This document shows positions 17,175-26,184 of a stretch of DNA of 56,987 nucleotides, one piece after another. The stretch's first letter is position 1. Each line of letters starts with the position of its first letter. The translations under genes and the position numbers were made by a program. The notes beneath the pieces are model-generated. The model was not told the origin of the DNA and did not search any database. It saw nothing but the letters and a program-made list of their open reading frames with translations. Source of the stretch: JAWKWH01 sp041582695 (GTDB lineage Bacteria; Pseudomonadota; Alphaproteobacteria; Rhizobiales; Rhizobiaceae); NCBI GenBank assembly GCA_041582695.1, contig JBFIBB010000002.1:1-56987 (forward strand). The letters are read 5' to 3'.

Positions 17175-17892
17175 GTTCATCGCCGTCGTTACTGGCGGCA
17201 GCGCGGGCATCGGCGCCAAGCTTTGCCAGGAAATGCTCGCGCGGGACTATACCGTGATCAGCGTTGCCCGGCGCGATCCGGAATTCAGCCACCGACGGCT
17301 GCACTCGGTCGTGGCCGATCTTGCCAATGCGGCCGAAACGGAGCGGGCGGCCGACGAGATCGGCCGCCGTTTCAAGGTCACGCACTTCGTGCACAATGCC
17401 GGGATAATCCTGCCAAATCTGATCGAGGATGCCCGGGTCGAAGACCTGCACAGGCTGACCCAGCTTCACGCCGGCGCTGCGCTGACCTTCGTGCAGGCCT
17501 TTTTGCCGGCGATGAAGCAAGCGCGCTTTGGCCGCATCATATTCAATTCGTCGCGCGCCGCTCTCGGCGCCATCACCCGCACGGCTTACTCATACTCCAA
17601 GGCCGGGCTGCACGGTATGGCGCGCACCTGGGCACTGGAACTGGGCCCGCATGGCATCACGGTCAATGTGGTCGCGCCCGGTCCGGTGCTGACCGACAAT
17701 TTCTGGGGCATCATCGAGAAGGGCAGCGAGCGCGAAAAAAAGCTTGCCGACAGCCTGCCCGTGCGCCGTTTGGGCACGGTCGAGGATGTCACCAAGGCGC
17801 TGATGTATTTCGCCGATCCCGATAATGGCTACGTCACCGGCCAGACGCTCTATGTTTGCGGCGGCGCCAGCATCGGCGGCGTTACCCTTTAG
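17161..17892 (+). CDS. Short-chain dehydrogenase/reductase (FabG-like)
   Basis: A 243-residue classical SDR with an intact active site: TGGSAGIG cofactor loop at 11-18, NAG at 79-81, catalytic Ser at about 130 and YSYSK at 143-147, followed by the conserved NVVAPGPVLT. The chosen ATG has GGAGGAAAAG immediately upstream and overlaps the cyclase gene by 14 bases. It is the last gene of the operon and probably oxidises a hydroxyl group in the pathway. Its 3' end overlaps by 11 bases the convergent peptidase C26 gene, so no separate terminator fits between. Confidence 0.9.
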   Translation: MAERKFIAVVTGGSAGIGAKLCQEMLARDYTVISVARRDPEFSHRRLHSVVADLANAAETERAADEIGRRFKVTHFVHNAGIILPNLIEDARVEDLHRLTQLHAGAALTFVQAFLPAMKQARFGRIIFNSSRAALGAITRTAYSYSKAGLHGMARTWALELGPHGITVNVVAPGPVLTDNFWGIIEKGSEREKKLADSLPVRRLGTVEDVTKALMYFADPDNGYVTGQTLYVCGGASIGGVTL

Positions 17893-18643
17893 GAGAAATC
17901 GCTCGGGCGAATTCCTCGAACAGCAACCTGTTCACAGGGTTGTTCTGCGGATCGTATTCGGCGTGCCATTGTACACCGATTGCAAAATTCGCCGCCCCTT
18001 CGACCGCGATCGCTTCGATCGTGTCGTCCTCGGCGATGCCTTCGACGCGTATCCGGCTTCCGGTTTTCATAATACCCTGTCCGTGCAGGGAGTTGACCCG
18101 GATCATGTCGCGTCCGTAAAGCGTGGCGAGCACCCCGCCAGGCGTCAGCGTCACATCGTGGCGGTCAGCGAATATGACTTGCGGGTCCGGGTGGATTTCC
18201 CCTGTTTCCAGTCGTGGCATGCGATGGTTCATGCGGCCGGGAATGTCGCGGATCTCGGGATGCAGCGTGGCGCCATAGGCAACCGCCATTTCCTGCATGC
18301 CGCGGCAAATTCCGAACACAGGCACCGCCCGGTCAATGCAGGCGCGAACCAGATTGAGCGCCACGGCGTCGCGGTCGAGGTCGTAAGGTTCATGGGCGGG
18401 ATGGGGCTCGGTATCGAAATGGCTCGGATGCACGTTGGCGCGTGCGCCGGTCAGGACGATGCCGTCCACGATGTCGAGAAGCGAACCGATGTCGGTGATG
18501 CCGGGCACGCCGGCGAATATCAATGGCAGCGCACCACAAACATCGGCGATAGCCCTGAGATTCCGCTCACCGACGAGTTGGGTTTCGAAACGATCTTCGA
18601 CCACGTACCGATTTGCGATGACGCCGACGACCGGTTTTCTCAT
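17882..18643 (-). CDS. Gamma-glutamyl-gamma-aminobutyrate hydrolase-like (peptidase C26)
   Basis: A 253-residue class I glutamine amidotransferase-fold hydrolase of the PuuD type. The nucleophile Cys 113 lies in FGICRGMQE, and the His/Glu of the triad are in VQWHAEY (His 227, Glu 229). PuuD-type enzymes release GABA from gamma-glutamyl-GABA in putrescine breakdown; no other puu genes are nearby, so the physiological substrate is uncertain. It is transcribed alone toward the catabolic operon. A tRNA gene lies 106 bases upstream on the same strand. Confidence 0.86.
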   Translation of the reverse strand: MRKPVVGVIANRYVVEDRFETQLVGERNLRAIADVCGALPLIFAGVPGITDIGSLLDIVDGIVLTGARANVHPSHFDTEPHPAHEPYDLDRDAVALNLVRACIDRAVPVFGICRGMQEMAVAYGATLHPEIRDIPGRMNHRMPRLETGEIHPDPQVIFADRHDVTLTPGGVLATLYGRDMIRVNSLHGQGIMKTGSRIRVEGIAEDDTIEAIAVEGAANFAIGVQWHAEYDPQNNPVNRLLFEEFARAISPKG

Positions 18644-18749
18644 TCGAAAATTCCGCCAGTGCTCCTGGGCCGCTTTGCGCGGAGATCGCCAGCCGGCAGG
18701 TCGGCTGGCAATGTGCTGCCGGACATCTTGCCGACGGCGGGTTGAAAAC

Positions 18750-18825
<76 letters not shown>

Positions 18826-18966
18826 TGACCCGGGTTTGCTGGTGATTTAGGTGTTTGTTGGCATGGGTGTCAAGCGGTTGCAAAGCGCCGTCCGACCCAA
18901 TGCAGGCCAACCCTTGCCGCGCCGCGCTGCAATCGCTAAATGTCGGGTTCAAAAGCGGAGTTTTCG

Positions 18967-19257
18967 ATGCTTGCCCTGATCCAAACCGTGCTGCTGGCTC
19001 TCGATATCTATTGGTGGATTATCATCGCTTCGGCCGTGTTCTCCTGGCTCTACGCCTTCAATGTCGTCAATTCGCGAAACCAGTTTGTCGGCATGATTGG
19101 CAATTTTCTGTTCAAGGCGACCGAACCGGCGTTGCGTCCGATCCGCCGGTTCCTGCCCGATCTCGGCGGCATCGACATATCGCCCATCATTTTGCTGCTG
19201 GCGGTTTTCTTTGTGCGCCAGTTCATCGTCCTCTCCATCGTGCCTGCGATTCTTTGA
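18967..19257 (+). CDS. YggT-family membrane protein
   Basis: A 96-residue protein with two hydrophobic parts (about 5-28 and 70-94) flanking the amphipathic family core FKATEPALRPIRRFLPDLGGIDISPI. YggT proteins occur next to cell-division or DUF167 genes and are linked to osmotic or membrane functions; exact role unknown. The ATG follows GGAGTTTTCG. The DUF167 gene begins within its last codon, so they form an operon. Confidence 0.88.
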   Translation: MLALIQTVLLALDIYWWIIIASAVFSWLYAFNVVNSRNQFVGMIGNFLFKATEPALRPIRRFLPDLGGIDISPIILLLAVFFVRQFIVLSIVPAIL

Positions 19258-19595
19258 GTGCAAAAACCGGTGAAGGCTCGAACACTCCATGGCGGCCGGT
19301 TTCTGGCGGGCTTGCCATTTCAGTGCGGCTGACGCCAAAATCGTCGCGAGACGCCATCGACGGGGTACAAGTCATGTCGGATGGCCGGGCGGTGATCGCC
19401 GCGCGCGTCAGGGCTTTTCCGGACAAGGGCAAGGCCAATGAGGCGCTGATCAAGCTTCTCGCCGGCTGGTTCGGCTTGCCGGCGGCAAGCCTTCGCATCG
19501 TATCGGGTCACACATCGCGGCTGAAGACTGCTGTCATCGAAGGCGATGCGGACCGGCTGGCCGAGGATATCAGACAGCTTATCGACAAGCTGTGA
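19254..19595 (+). CDS. DUF167 family protein (YggU-like)
   Basis: A 113-residue protein with the DUF167 core: ISVRLTPKSSRDAIDG, VRAFPDKGKANEALIKLLAGWFGLP and IVSGHTSRLKTAVIEG. Function unknown; usually co-encoded with YggT, as here. The only start that includes the whole domain is a TTG overlapping the yggT stop codon (TTGA), so translation is probably coupled. Confidence 0.85.
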   Translation: MSAKTGEGSNTPWRPVSGGLAISVRLTPKSSRDAIDGVQVMSDGRAVIAARVRAFPDKGKANEALIKLLAGWFGLPAASLRIVSGHTSRLKTAVIEGDADRLAEDIRQLIDKL

Positions 19596-19758
19596 CGCGA
19601 TTTTGCCGGGGTTTCGGGGCCGGCGCTAGCCGGACCCCGAATTGCCCGGAACGGTAACGTTCCAACCGCGACAGATTCTTTTGTATCCGTCACAACCGGC
19701 TGATAGCACAAGCAAATCGGCTTTCACCGGCTGATTTGTGTCAGGGTTAGCAATCGGT

Positions 19759-21123
19759 TCACACGGCTGCAGAATGCCTTGCATGGCCGCAGCCGAGATA
19801 ACTGTCGAAACGGGAAGCAATCAGCCTGGCAAACGGCTTGCCCTTTTTCGTGATCCGGAAGCCGCGTGCGGTCCGTTCGAACAATCCATTGGCGTCGGAG
19901 GCCGCCAACTGGTGGGCCTCGGTGAGAATAGGTCCCGCAACTGCGCCAAAGCCGGATTGAAGCGCGGATTGCGAAAATCCGAAATCGCACATCAACCGTT
20001 CGATGACCCATGCCCGCGCCCGATCCGTGTCGCTCAGCTCGAAACCGCGAACGGTGGCCAACCGGCTATCGGCGATCAGCCGTTCGTATCCACCGGCAGA
20101 CGGCATGTTCTGGACATAGCCCTGCGGCAGTTTACCGATAGCCGATGCACCAAGACCGATGACGATGTCGGCTCGATCGTCGGTGTACCCTTGAAAGTTT
20201 CTTTTCAGGCGCCGCTCCCGGGAGGCGATCGCGAGGCTGTCGGAAGGTTTCGCGAAATGATCGATGCCAACAGCAACATAGCCGGCTTCCAGCAGCAAAC
20301 GGGCGGCGTTCTGCGACTGGCGGAACCGGGCATCCGTATCTGGAAGAGATGTCTCGTCGATCATCGTCTGGTGTTTCTTCATCCACGGCACATGGGCGTA
20401 ACCGAACAGGGCGATTCGATCGGGTGACAAAGTGAGCACCTGGCGAAGCGTCGCGGCGACGCTATCGACCGTCTGGTGGGGTAGGCCATAGAGCAAATCG
20501 ATGTTCACCGATTTTGCCCCGCCGGCCCGGGCCGCTGTAACCACCGCTTCGGTCTGCCGGAACGTCTGCTCCCGGTTGATCGCCTGCTGTACCGTCTCGT
20601 CGAAATCCTGAACGCCCAGGCTCGCCCGGGTCATGCCGATTTCCGCCAGCGCCCGGTGACGCGGTTGATCCATGTCGTTCGGGTCTATTTCCACCGAAAT
20701 CTCGGCGTCGGGCGAGAACCGGAACCTGCTTTTGAGATGCGCCGCGAGCCCCGTCAGATCGGCGGGCTTCAGCATGGTTGGCGATCCGCCGCCGAAATGC
20801 AGCGCTGTCACCACCGTTTGCTTTCCGGCGAGTTCGGATACCAAATCGATCTCGCGGAACAGCGATTTCAGATATCGCGCCAGCGGCTCGTATCTGTGCG
20901 TCTGCTTGGTCGCGCAGGCGCAGAACCAGCAGAGCCGATCGCAAAATGGAATGTGCACATAGAGCGAAACCCTGCGGGACGGCGGGATGTCGCTGAGCCA
21001 GCGGGCATAGGTTTCATCGCCCACCTCATTGTTGAAATGTGGAGCAGTCGGGTAGCTCGTGTAGCGGGGTACCGCCGCGGACAAACGGCTTATCGACTCA
21101 TTGGCGGGTGATTCATTGGTCAT
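19759..21123 (-). CDS. hemN: Oxygen-independent coproporphyrinogen III dehydrogenase
   Basis: A 454-residue radical-SAM enzyme of true HemN type that converts coproporphyrinogen III to protoporphyrinogen IX without oxygen. The 4Fe-4S/SAM motif YVHIPFCDRLCWFCAC has Cys at 61, 65, 68 and 70; the fourth Cys and the N-terminal RYTSYPTAPHF distinguish HemN from HemW. GGGSPT and the C-terminal HemN domain are present. An Fnr-type box lies 35 bases upstream of the start, so low-oxygen induction by the neighbouring regulator is likely. It provides heme for the cbb3 oxidase genes downstream in the region. Confidence 0.94.
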   Translation of the reverse strand: MTNESPANESISRLSAAVPRYTSYPTAPHFNNEVGDETYARWLSDIPPSRRVSLYVHIPFCDRLCWFCACATKQTHRYEPLARYLKSLFREIDLVSELAGKQTVVTALHFGGGSPTMLKPADLTGLAAHLKSRFRFSPDAEISVEIDPNDMDQPRHRALAEIGMTRASLGVQDFDETVQQAINREQTFRQTEAVVTAARAGGAKSVNIDLLYGLPHQTVDSVAATLRQVLTLSPDRIALFGYAHVPWMKKHQTMIDETSLPDTDARFRQSQNAARLLLEAGYVAVGIDHFAKPSDSLAIASRERRLKRNFQGYTDDRADIVIGLGASAIGKLPQGYVQNMPSAGGYERLIADSRLATVRGFELSDTDRARAWVIERLMCDFGFSQSALQSGFGAVAGPILTEAHQLAASDANGLFERTARGFRITKKGKPFARLIASRFDSYLGCGHARHSAAV

Positions 21124-21157
21124 GCATCGCGCTTCGCACGGGTGCGCGAATTAGGCC

Positions 21158-21171
21158 TTGATATTGGTCAA
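21158..21171. promoter_or_regulatory. Fnr/FixK-type box upstream of hemN
   Basis: TTGATATTGGTCAA matches TTGAT-N4-ATCAA in nine of ten half-site positions. It lies 35 bases before the hemN start and 126 before the fnrN start, so it could serve either or both genes. The binding claim is based on consensus only. Confidence 0.75.
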
Positions 21172-21296
21172 TCCGGCCAAAGCCACTACATATCGATATT
21201 TCCGTATGAGACGATTTGCTCATGCAGCGAGTCTGTTTCCAGATGGTCATGAGCAACAATTACGGCTAGGTTTGCCGGATAGGAGAGAAGTGATCA

Positions 21297-22031
21297 ATGG
21301 GCGAAAAAACCCGATTCGATATCCACAACTCCGACATTCCGGTGTTGTGCCGAGCCTGTGAGGCCCGGCATAGAGGGATCTGCGGCGCCCTTTCACCACA
21401 CCAGTTGGTGGAACTCAGCAAACACACCAACCGAAAGAAAGTGGAGCCCGGAACACAGGTATTCGCTGAGACCGACAAGATAACGTCTTATTCCAACATA
21501 CTTTCCGGCGTCGTCAAACTCACCAAGCTGTTGGCCGACGGGCGTCAGCAGATCGTCGGCTTGCAGTTTGCGCCGGATTTTCTAGGGCGGCCGTTTCAGT
21601 TGGAGCGCACGATCGACGCCGAAGCGACCACTGAAGTGTCGATGTGCTCGTTCCCAAAGGCGGCTATCGACCGGCTGATTGCCGACAATCCAAAGCTCGA
21701 GCATGTGCTCCTGGAGCAAACGCTGAAGGAGTTGGACGAAGCGCGCGACTGGATGGTGACGCTAGGGCGCAAGACTGCGGCGGAGAAGGTGGCGAGCTTC
21801 CTGCTGCTGATCTCGCACCATATCGATCCGGAAGCGGATGTCAGCGAGGGTCCGGTTACATTCGACCTGCCGCTCACCCGCGCGGATATTGCCGATTTTC
21901 TCGGACTCACCATCGAGACCGTGAGCCGCCAGCTTACCAAACTGCGCAAGGACAATGTCATCCGCATCGAGAACAACCGGCACATAACCGTTCCGGATGT
22001 CGAGCGGCTGCAAATGCGTGCCGGCTCCTGA
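21297..22031 (+). CDS. fnrN: Crp/Fnr regulator with Fnr-type iron-sulfur cysteines
   Basis: A 244-residue oxygen-responsive activator. Cys 18, 21 and 29 (C-x2-C-x7-C) in the N-terminal region plus Cys 117 form the Fnr-type 4Fe-4S ligand set, which FixK proteins without oxygen sensing lack. The cNMP-like beta barrel is at about 35-135, the dimerisation helix at 130-165, and the winged HTH LTRADIADFLGLTIETVSRQL at about 193-213. The ETVSR recognition helix is the one that reads TTGAT. It should activate hemN, ccoNOQP, ccoGHIS and probably the nqr/cytochrome operons. Convergent with the hemerythrin-like gene, leaving 7 bases. Confidence 0.92.
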   Translation: MGEKTRFDIHNSDIPVLCRACEARHRGICGALSPHQLVELSKHTNRKKVEPGTQVFAETDKITSYSNILSGVVKLTKLLADGRQQIVGLQFAPDFLGRPFQLERTIDAEATTEVSMCSFPKAAIDRLIADNPKLEHVLLEQTLKELDEARDWMVTLGRKTAAEKVASFLLLISHHIDPEADVSEGPVTFDLPLTRADIADFLGLTIETVSRQLTKLRKDNVIRIENNRHITVPDVERLQMRAGS

Positions 22032-22038
22032 AGTCCGG

Positions 22039-22527
22039 CTAGCGCCATTCCGGATCGATTAGCACGAGAATATAGTCGCGCTCGAACGCAATATGGCGGC
22101 GCACCGAATCAAAGAATCCGCGCAGCATGTAACCCAGTAGATCGGCATTGAAATCACTGTCTACAATTGCCGCTTCGAGAGCGCTGGCGAGCTCTCCGGC
22201 AAATCCTTGATCCTCGACATGCTCTGCTTCCAACCGGTCGATGCAATGGCTTGGTGCGCCCAACCGCTTCAATTCGCTGCGCGCCATCGGGAAAATGCTG
22301 TTCTCTTCGAAATTGTGCACGTCGAACAACAAAGGTTCGAGCGTCGTTGCCGCAAACTGGCATTTGCGCCTGTCGAGATGGTCGGGCAGCGAATCGGCAA
22401 TTTCCTCCAGCAGGTTGCAGAGGCCCAGGACTTCGCCTTGCGCGCGGCGAAGGATCGCGCTCGAATTCCCGAAGAGGGATAGCGAAAAATCGGATATTCC
22501 AAGTGATTTTCCCGCCATGCCGGGCAT
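22039..22527 (-). CDS. Hemerythrin-like domain protein
   Basis: A 162-residue four-helix protein with hemerythrin-type metal ligands: HNFEEN (His 71, Glu 75), EAEHVED (His 103) and RRHIAFERDY (His 145, Glu 149). Such proteins bind a di-iron centre and may sense or carry oxygen or nitric oxide. It is divergent from ccoN and shares the region holding the perfect Fnr box, so co-regulation with the high-affinity oxidase is likely. The start at 22527 is the first good ATG; a downstream Met at residue 4 is possible. Confidence 0.8.
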   Translation of the reverse strand: MPGMAGKSLGISDFSLSLFGNSSAILRRAQGEVLGLCNLLEEIADSLPDHLDRRKCQFAATTLEPLLFDVHNFEENSIFPMARSELKRLGAPSHCIDRLEAEHVEDQGFAGELASALEAAIVDSDFNADLLGYMLRGFFDSVRRHIAFERDYILVLIDPEWR

Positions 22528-22626
22528 TCAGTCTCTCCTCCGGGAGTGTTCTTCGCCCGGAAAAAGCCTGCAGGTAGTAAGCCCCGGACGATTGCATCAA
22601 AATGCGCGCCGAGGTCCCGGCAGACC

Positions 22627-22640
22627 TTGATGCAGATCAA
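22627..22640. promoter_or_regulatory. Perfect Fnr/FixK box between hemerythrin gene and ccoN
   Basis: TTGATGCAGATCAA is an exact TTGAT-N4-ATCAA palindrome, extended by CC/GG on its flanks (22625-22642). It is centred about 106 bases before the ccoN start and 106 before the hemerythrin-like start, so it may control both directions. Confidence 0.88.
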
Positions 22641-22739
22641 GGTACCGGCCTGCAATCAAGTTATGTCTGCTGTCAGAGCTGCCGGGTTACGCATGCCATT
22701 TGCCATGTCTTGTCCGGTTGGACAGAGGGGATATCTGCC

Positions 22740-24353
22740 ATGAAATATGCGGTTGAAACGATCGCAATCAGCATTTTTGCGTTTGTCGCGCTACTCGGTG
22801 CGGCTTTTGCGAGTGACGACCTGTTTGCGGCCCATATGTGGGTGCTTTTCTTTGTGCTCGCCGGTAGCGTGGTCATATTGCTTCGCAATGCGAGCTATGG
22901 CGCGGTCGCAAGCGCCGGAGATCAGTCAGCCTATCTCGACGGACCGATCCGCTACGGAATGATAGCGACGGTGTTCTGGGGTGTTGCAGGCTTCCTGCTG
23001 GGTGTGCTGGTAGCCGCCCAGCTCGCATGGCCTGTGCTCAATATCGAACCGTTTCTGACATTCGGGCGGCTGCGGCCGGCCCATACTTCCGCCGTCATCT
23101 TTGCCTTCGGCGGCAATGCGCTGATCGCGACGTCGTTTTATGTCGTGCAGCGGACCTGCCGGGCGCGGCTGTTCGGCGGCAATCTCGCCTGGTTCGTGTT
23201 CTGGGGCTACCAGCTTTTCATCGTGATGGCGGCGACCGGATATCTTCTGGGAATAACCCAATCGCGCGAATACGCCGAACCGGAATGGTATGTCGACCTT
23301 TGGCTCACGATCGTATGGGTCGCATATCTGCTGGTCTTTCTTGGCACGCTGATCAATCGCAAGGAACCGCATATCTATGTGGCGAATTGGTTCTACCTGG
23401 CCTTCATCGTGACCATCGCGATGTTGCACGTGGTCAACAATCTGGCAGTGCCGGTCTCGATTGTCGGAGTGAAGAGCTATTCAGCCTTTGCCGGCGTGCA
23501 GGATGCGCTGACTCAATGGTGGTACGGGCACAATGCGGTTGGCTTCTTCCTGACCGCCGGCTTCCTCGGCATGATGTACTATTTCATTCCCAAGCAGGCG
23601 AACCGGCCGGTCTATTCCTACCGGCTGTCGATCATCCACTTCTGGGCGCTGATCTTCCTGTATATCTGGGCCGGACCGCACCATCTTCACTACACCGCCC
23701 TTCCTGACTGGGCGCAGACGCTCGGCATGGTGTTCTCGATCATGCTCTGGATGCCCTCGTGGGGCGGGATGATCAATGGTCTCATGACGCTGTCCGGCGC
23801 CTGGGACAAAATCCGCACCGATCCGATCGTGCGCATGATGGTGATCGCCGTCGCCTTTTACGGCATGTCGACATTCGAGGGACCGATGATGTCGATCAAG
23901 GCCGTCAACTCGCTGTCGCACTACACGGACTGGACGATCGGCCATGTGCATTCAGGCGCACTCGGCTGGGTCGGCATGATCTCGTTCGGCGCCATCTACT
24001 ATCTGGTTCCGAAGCTCTGGCATCGCGAACGCCTGTATTCGCTGCGTCTTGTGACTTGGCATATCTGGCTGGCGACGCTCGGCATCGTCGTCTACGCGGC
24101 GGTGATGTGGGTGGCCGGTATCCAGCAGGGGCTGATGTGGCGCGAGTACGATGATCAGGGTTTCCTGGTCTACTCGTTCGCCGAATCGGTCGCGGCCATG
24201 AAGCCCTACTACATCCTGCGCACGCTTGGCGGGCTGATGTACCTGTCAGGCGGGCTGATCATGGCCTGGAACATCTACATGACAATACTCGGCCGCCAGC
24301 GCGAGGAAGCTGCAATTCCCGGCAGCGAACCCGCAGTGCAGCCGGCCGAATAG
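22740..24353 (+). CDS. ccoN: Cytochrome cbb3 oxidase subunit I
   Basis: A 537-residue heme-copper oxidase catalytic subunit with about 12 membrane helices. Heme and copper ligands are visible in RPAHTSAVIFAF (His 115), WWYGHNAVGFF, GPHHLHYTALPDWAQ and IGHVHSGALGW. It reduces oxygen with very high affinity in the inner membrane. The chosen ATG (22740) gives the standard N-terminus MKYAVET; the frame is open upstream through the Fnr-box region, which is not coding. It is first in ccoNOQP. Confidence 0.95.
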   Translation: MKYAVETIAISIFAFVALLGAAFASDDLFAAHMWVLFFVLAGSVVILLRNASYGAVASAGDQSAYLDGPIRYGMIATVFWGVAGFLLGVLVAAQLAWPVLNIEPFLTFGRLRPAHTSAVIFAFGGNALIATSFYVVQRTCRARLFGGNLAWFVFWGYQLFIVMAATGYLLGITQSREYAEPEWYVDLWLTIVWVAYLLVFLGTLINRKEPHIYVANWFYLAFIVTIAMLHVVNNLAVPVSIVGVKSYSAFAGVQDALTQWWYGHNAVGFFLTAGFLGMMYYFIPKQANRPVYSYRLSIIHFWALIFLYIWAGPHHLHYTALPDWAQTLGMVFSIMLWMPSWGGMINGLMTLSGAWDKIRTDPIVRMMVIAVAFYGMSTFEGPMMSIKAVNSLSHYTDWTIGHVHSGALGWVGMISFGAIYYLVPKLWHRERLYSLRLVTWHIWLATLGIVVYAAVMWVAGIQQGLMWREYDDQGFLVYSFAESVAAMKPYYILRTLGGLMYLSGGLIMAWNIYMTILGRQREEAAIPGSEPAVQPAE

Positions 24354-24364
24354 GAGCGACGATC

Positions 24365-25096
24365 ATGGCTTTGATGGACAAACACGCAAAGATCGAACGC
24401 AACGCCACCTTGCTTCTTGTCGGTTCTCTCGCGGTCGTATCGGTTGGCGGTATCGTGGAGATTGCCCCGCTTTTCTATCTCGAAAACACCATCGAGAAAG
24501 TCGAGGGGATGAGGCCGTACTCGCCTTTGGAACTGGCGGGGCGCAACATTTACATCCGCGAAGGATGTTATGTGTGCCACAGCCAGATGATCCGGCCGTT
24601 CCGCGATGAGGTCGAGCGGTACGGTCATTATTCACTCGCTGCGGAATCGATGTATGACCACCCGTTCCAATGGGGATCGAAACGTACCGGCCCGGATCTG
24701 GCCCGCGTCGGCGATCGCTATTCCAACGAATGGCATGTGCAGCACCTGATCGACCCCCGTTCGGTGGTGCCGGAATCGATCATGCCGGGATATTCTTTCC
24801 TCAAGGAAACGCCCTTGAAAGCGGAAGATATTTCGTTCCACCTGGCGGCCAATTCGATGGTCGGCGTACCCTATAGCGACGAGATGATCGAGAATGCTGC
24901 GGCGGACCTGGCGGCGCAAGCCGATCCCGATGCCGATACCAGCGGTGTTGAGGCAAGATACCCGAAAGCGAAGCTCGGCGATTTCGACGGCAACCCGGCG
25001 ATGCTCAGTGAAATGGACGCGCTGGTCGCCTATCTTCAGATGCTTGGCACGCTGGTCGATTTCTCGACCTATGACCGAGCCGCGGGTCAGCGATAG
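24365..25096 (+). CDS. ccoO: Cytochrome cbb3 oxidase monoheme subunit
   Basis: A 243-residue membrane-anchored cytochrome c. An N-terminal TM anchor lies at about 14-36, then the heme site EGCYVCHSQM with CxxCH at 68-72. The Met axial ligand is probably in ESIMPGYSFL. It transfers electrons from CcoP toward the CcoN active site on the periplasmic side. It lies 11 bases after ccoN, with GGAGCGACGATC before the ATG. Confidence 0.95.
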   Translation: MALMDKHAKIERNATLLLVGSLAVVSVGGIVEIAPLFYLENTIEKVEGMRPYSPLELAGRNIYIREGCYVCHSQMIRPFRDEVERYGHYSLAAESMYDHPFQWGSKRTGPDLARVGDRYSNEWHVQHLIDPRSVVPESIMPGYSFLKETPLKAEDISFHLAANSMVGVPYSDEMIENAAADLAAQADPDADTSGVEARYPKAKLGDFDGNPAMLSEMDALVAYLQMLGTLVDFSTYDRAAGQR

Positions 25097-25105
25097 GAGG
25101 CAGAC

Positions 25106-25255
25106 ATGGACTACGACACAATGCGCCACTTCGCCGACAGCTGGGGACTCCTGGCGCTGTTCATCTTTTTCGTAGGCGTGATCGTATTCACGTTCCGCCC
25201 CGGCAGCCGCAAATCGGCGGACGACGCCGCCAACATTCCACTCAAGGAAGACTGA
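25106..25255 (+). CDS. ccoQ: Cytochrome cbb3 oxidase subunit IV
   Basis: A 49-residue protein with one transmembrane helix (WGLLALFIFFVGVIVFTF) and a basic-acidic tail. CcoQ stabilises the oxidase complex. The ATG follows AGGAGGCAGAC, 9 bases after the ccoO stop and 4 bases before the ccoP start. Its size and position match CcoQ. Confidence 0.93.
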   Translation: MDYDTMRHFADSWGLLALFIFFVGVIVFTFRPGSRKSADDAANIPLKED

Positions 25256-25259
25256 TCCC

Positions 25260-26123
25260 ATGAGCGAAAAGCATATCGACGATGTCAGTGGTATCGAGAC
25301 AACCGGCCATGTCTGGGATGGAATTCGCGAACTCAACAATCCCCTGCCGCGCTGGTGGGTCTGGACCTTCTATGCGACGATCGTCTGGGCGATCGGATAT
25401 TGCATCGCATATCCGGCATGGCCGCTGATTTCTTCGGCGACCTCGGGCATTCTGGGCTATTCCAGCCGTGCGGCGGTCGAGGCAGAACTGGCGAGCGCGA
25501 AGGCGGCGCAGTCCGCTTCGATCGCCAAAATCGCGTCGATGGATGTCGCGGACATCCTCGCCGACGACGAGTTGAGGCAGTTTGCGACTTCCGCCGGCGC
25601 GGCGGCTTTCAAGATCAATTGCATCCAGTGCCACGGCTCGGGCGCCCAGGGTTCGGCGGGCTATCCCAACCTGAACGACGACGACTGGCTGTGGGGCGGT
25701 ACGCCGGAAGCGATCTACCAGACGATTGCCCACGGTGTCCGCTACAACGGCGACGACGATACGCGGGTCGCGGAAATGCCGGCTTTCGGGGAAATCCTGG
25801 AGGCGGAGGAAATCGACCAGGTCGCAGCCTATGTGGTTAGCCTGACCGGTGAAGCAGAGAATCCGTCGATGGTCGAACCAGGCAAAACGGTGTTCATCGA
25901 CAACTGTTCGTCCTGTCACGGTGAAGATGCGAAAGGCTTGCAGGAATTTGGCGCGCCCAACCTGTCCGATGCGATCTGGCTTTACGGGCATACCGAAGCC
26001 GATATCGTGCGTCAGATCAGACGACCGCGGCATGGCGCCATGCCGGCGTGGCAGGCCCGGCTCGGCGACACGACGGTCAAGGAACTGGCGGTGTTCGTGC
26101 ACGGACTGGGCGGCGGCGAGTAG
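25260..26123 (+). CDS. ccoP: Cytochrome cbb3 oxidase diheme subunit
   Basis: A 287-residue subunit with an N-terminal domain containing TM segments (about 33-62), a linker, and two c-type heme domains: CIQCH at 121-125 and CSSCH at 216-220. The axial Met residues are probably in AEMPAFG and GAMPAWQ. It accepts electrons from the bc1 complex or soluble cytochromes. It is the last gene of the ccoNOQP unit. Confidence 0.95.
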   Translation: MSEKHIDDVSGIETTGHVWDGIRELNNPLPRWWVWTFYATIVWAIGYCIAYPAWPLISSATSGILGYSSRAAVEAELASAKAAQSASIAKIASMDVADILADDELRQFATSAGAAAFKINCIQCHGSGAQGSAGYPNLNDDDWLWGGTPEAIYQTIAHGVRYNGDDDTRVAEMPAFGEILEAEEIDQVAAYVVSLTGEAENPSMVEPGKTVFIDNCSSCHGEDAKGLQEFGAPNLSDAIWLYGHTEADIVRQIRRPRHGAMPAWQARLGDTTVKELAVFVHGLGGGE

Positions 26124-26184
26124 CAAGCGCCGGGTTCTGTCCGCCGGGGCATCCATTCGGGCGGACATGGCTGCCAAGCGCCGG

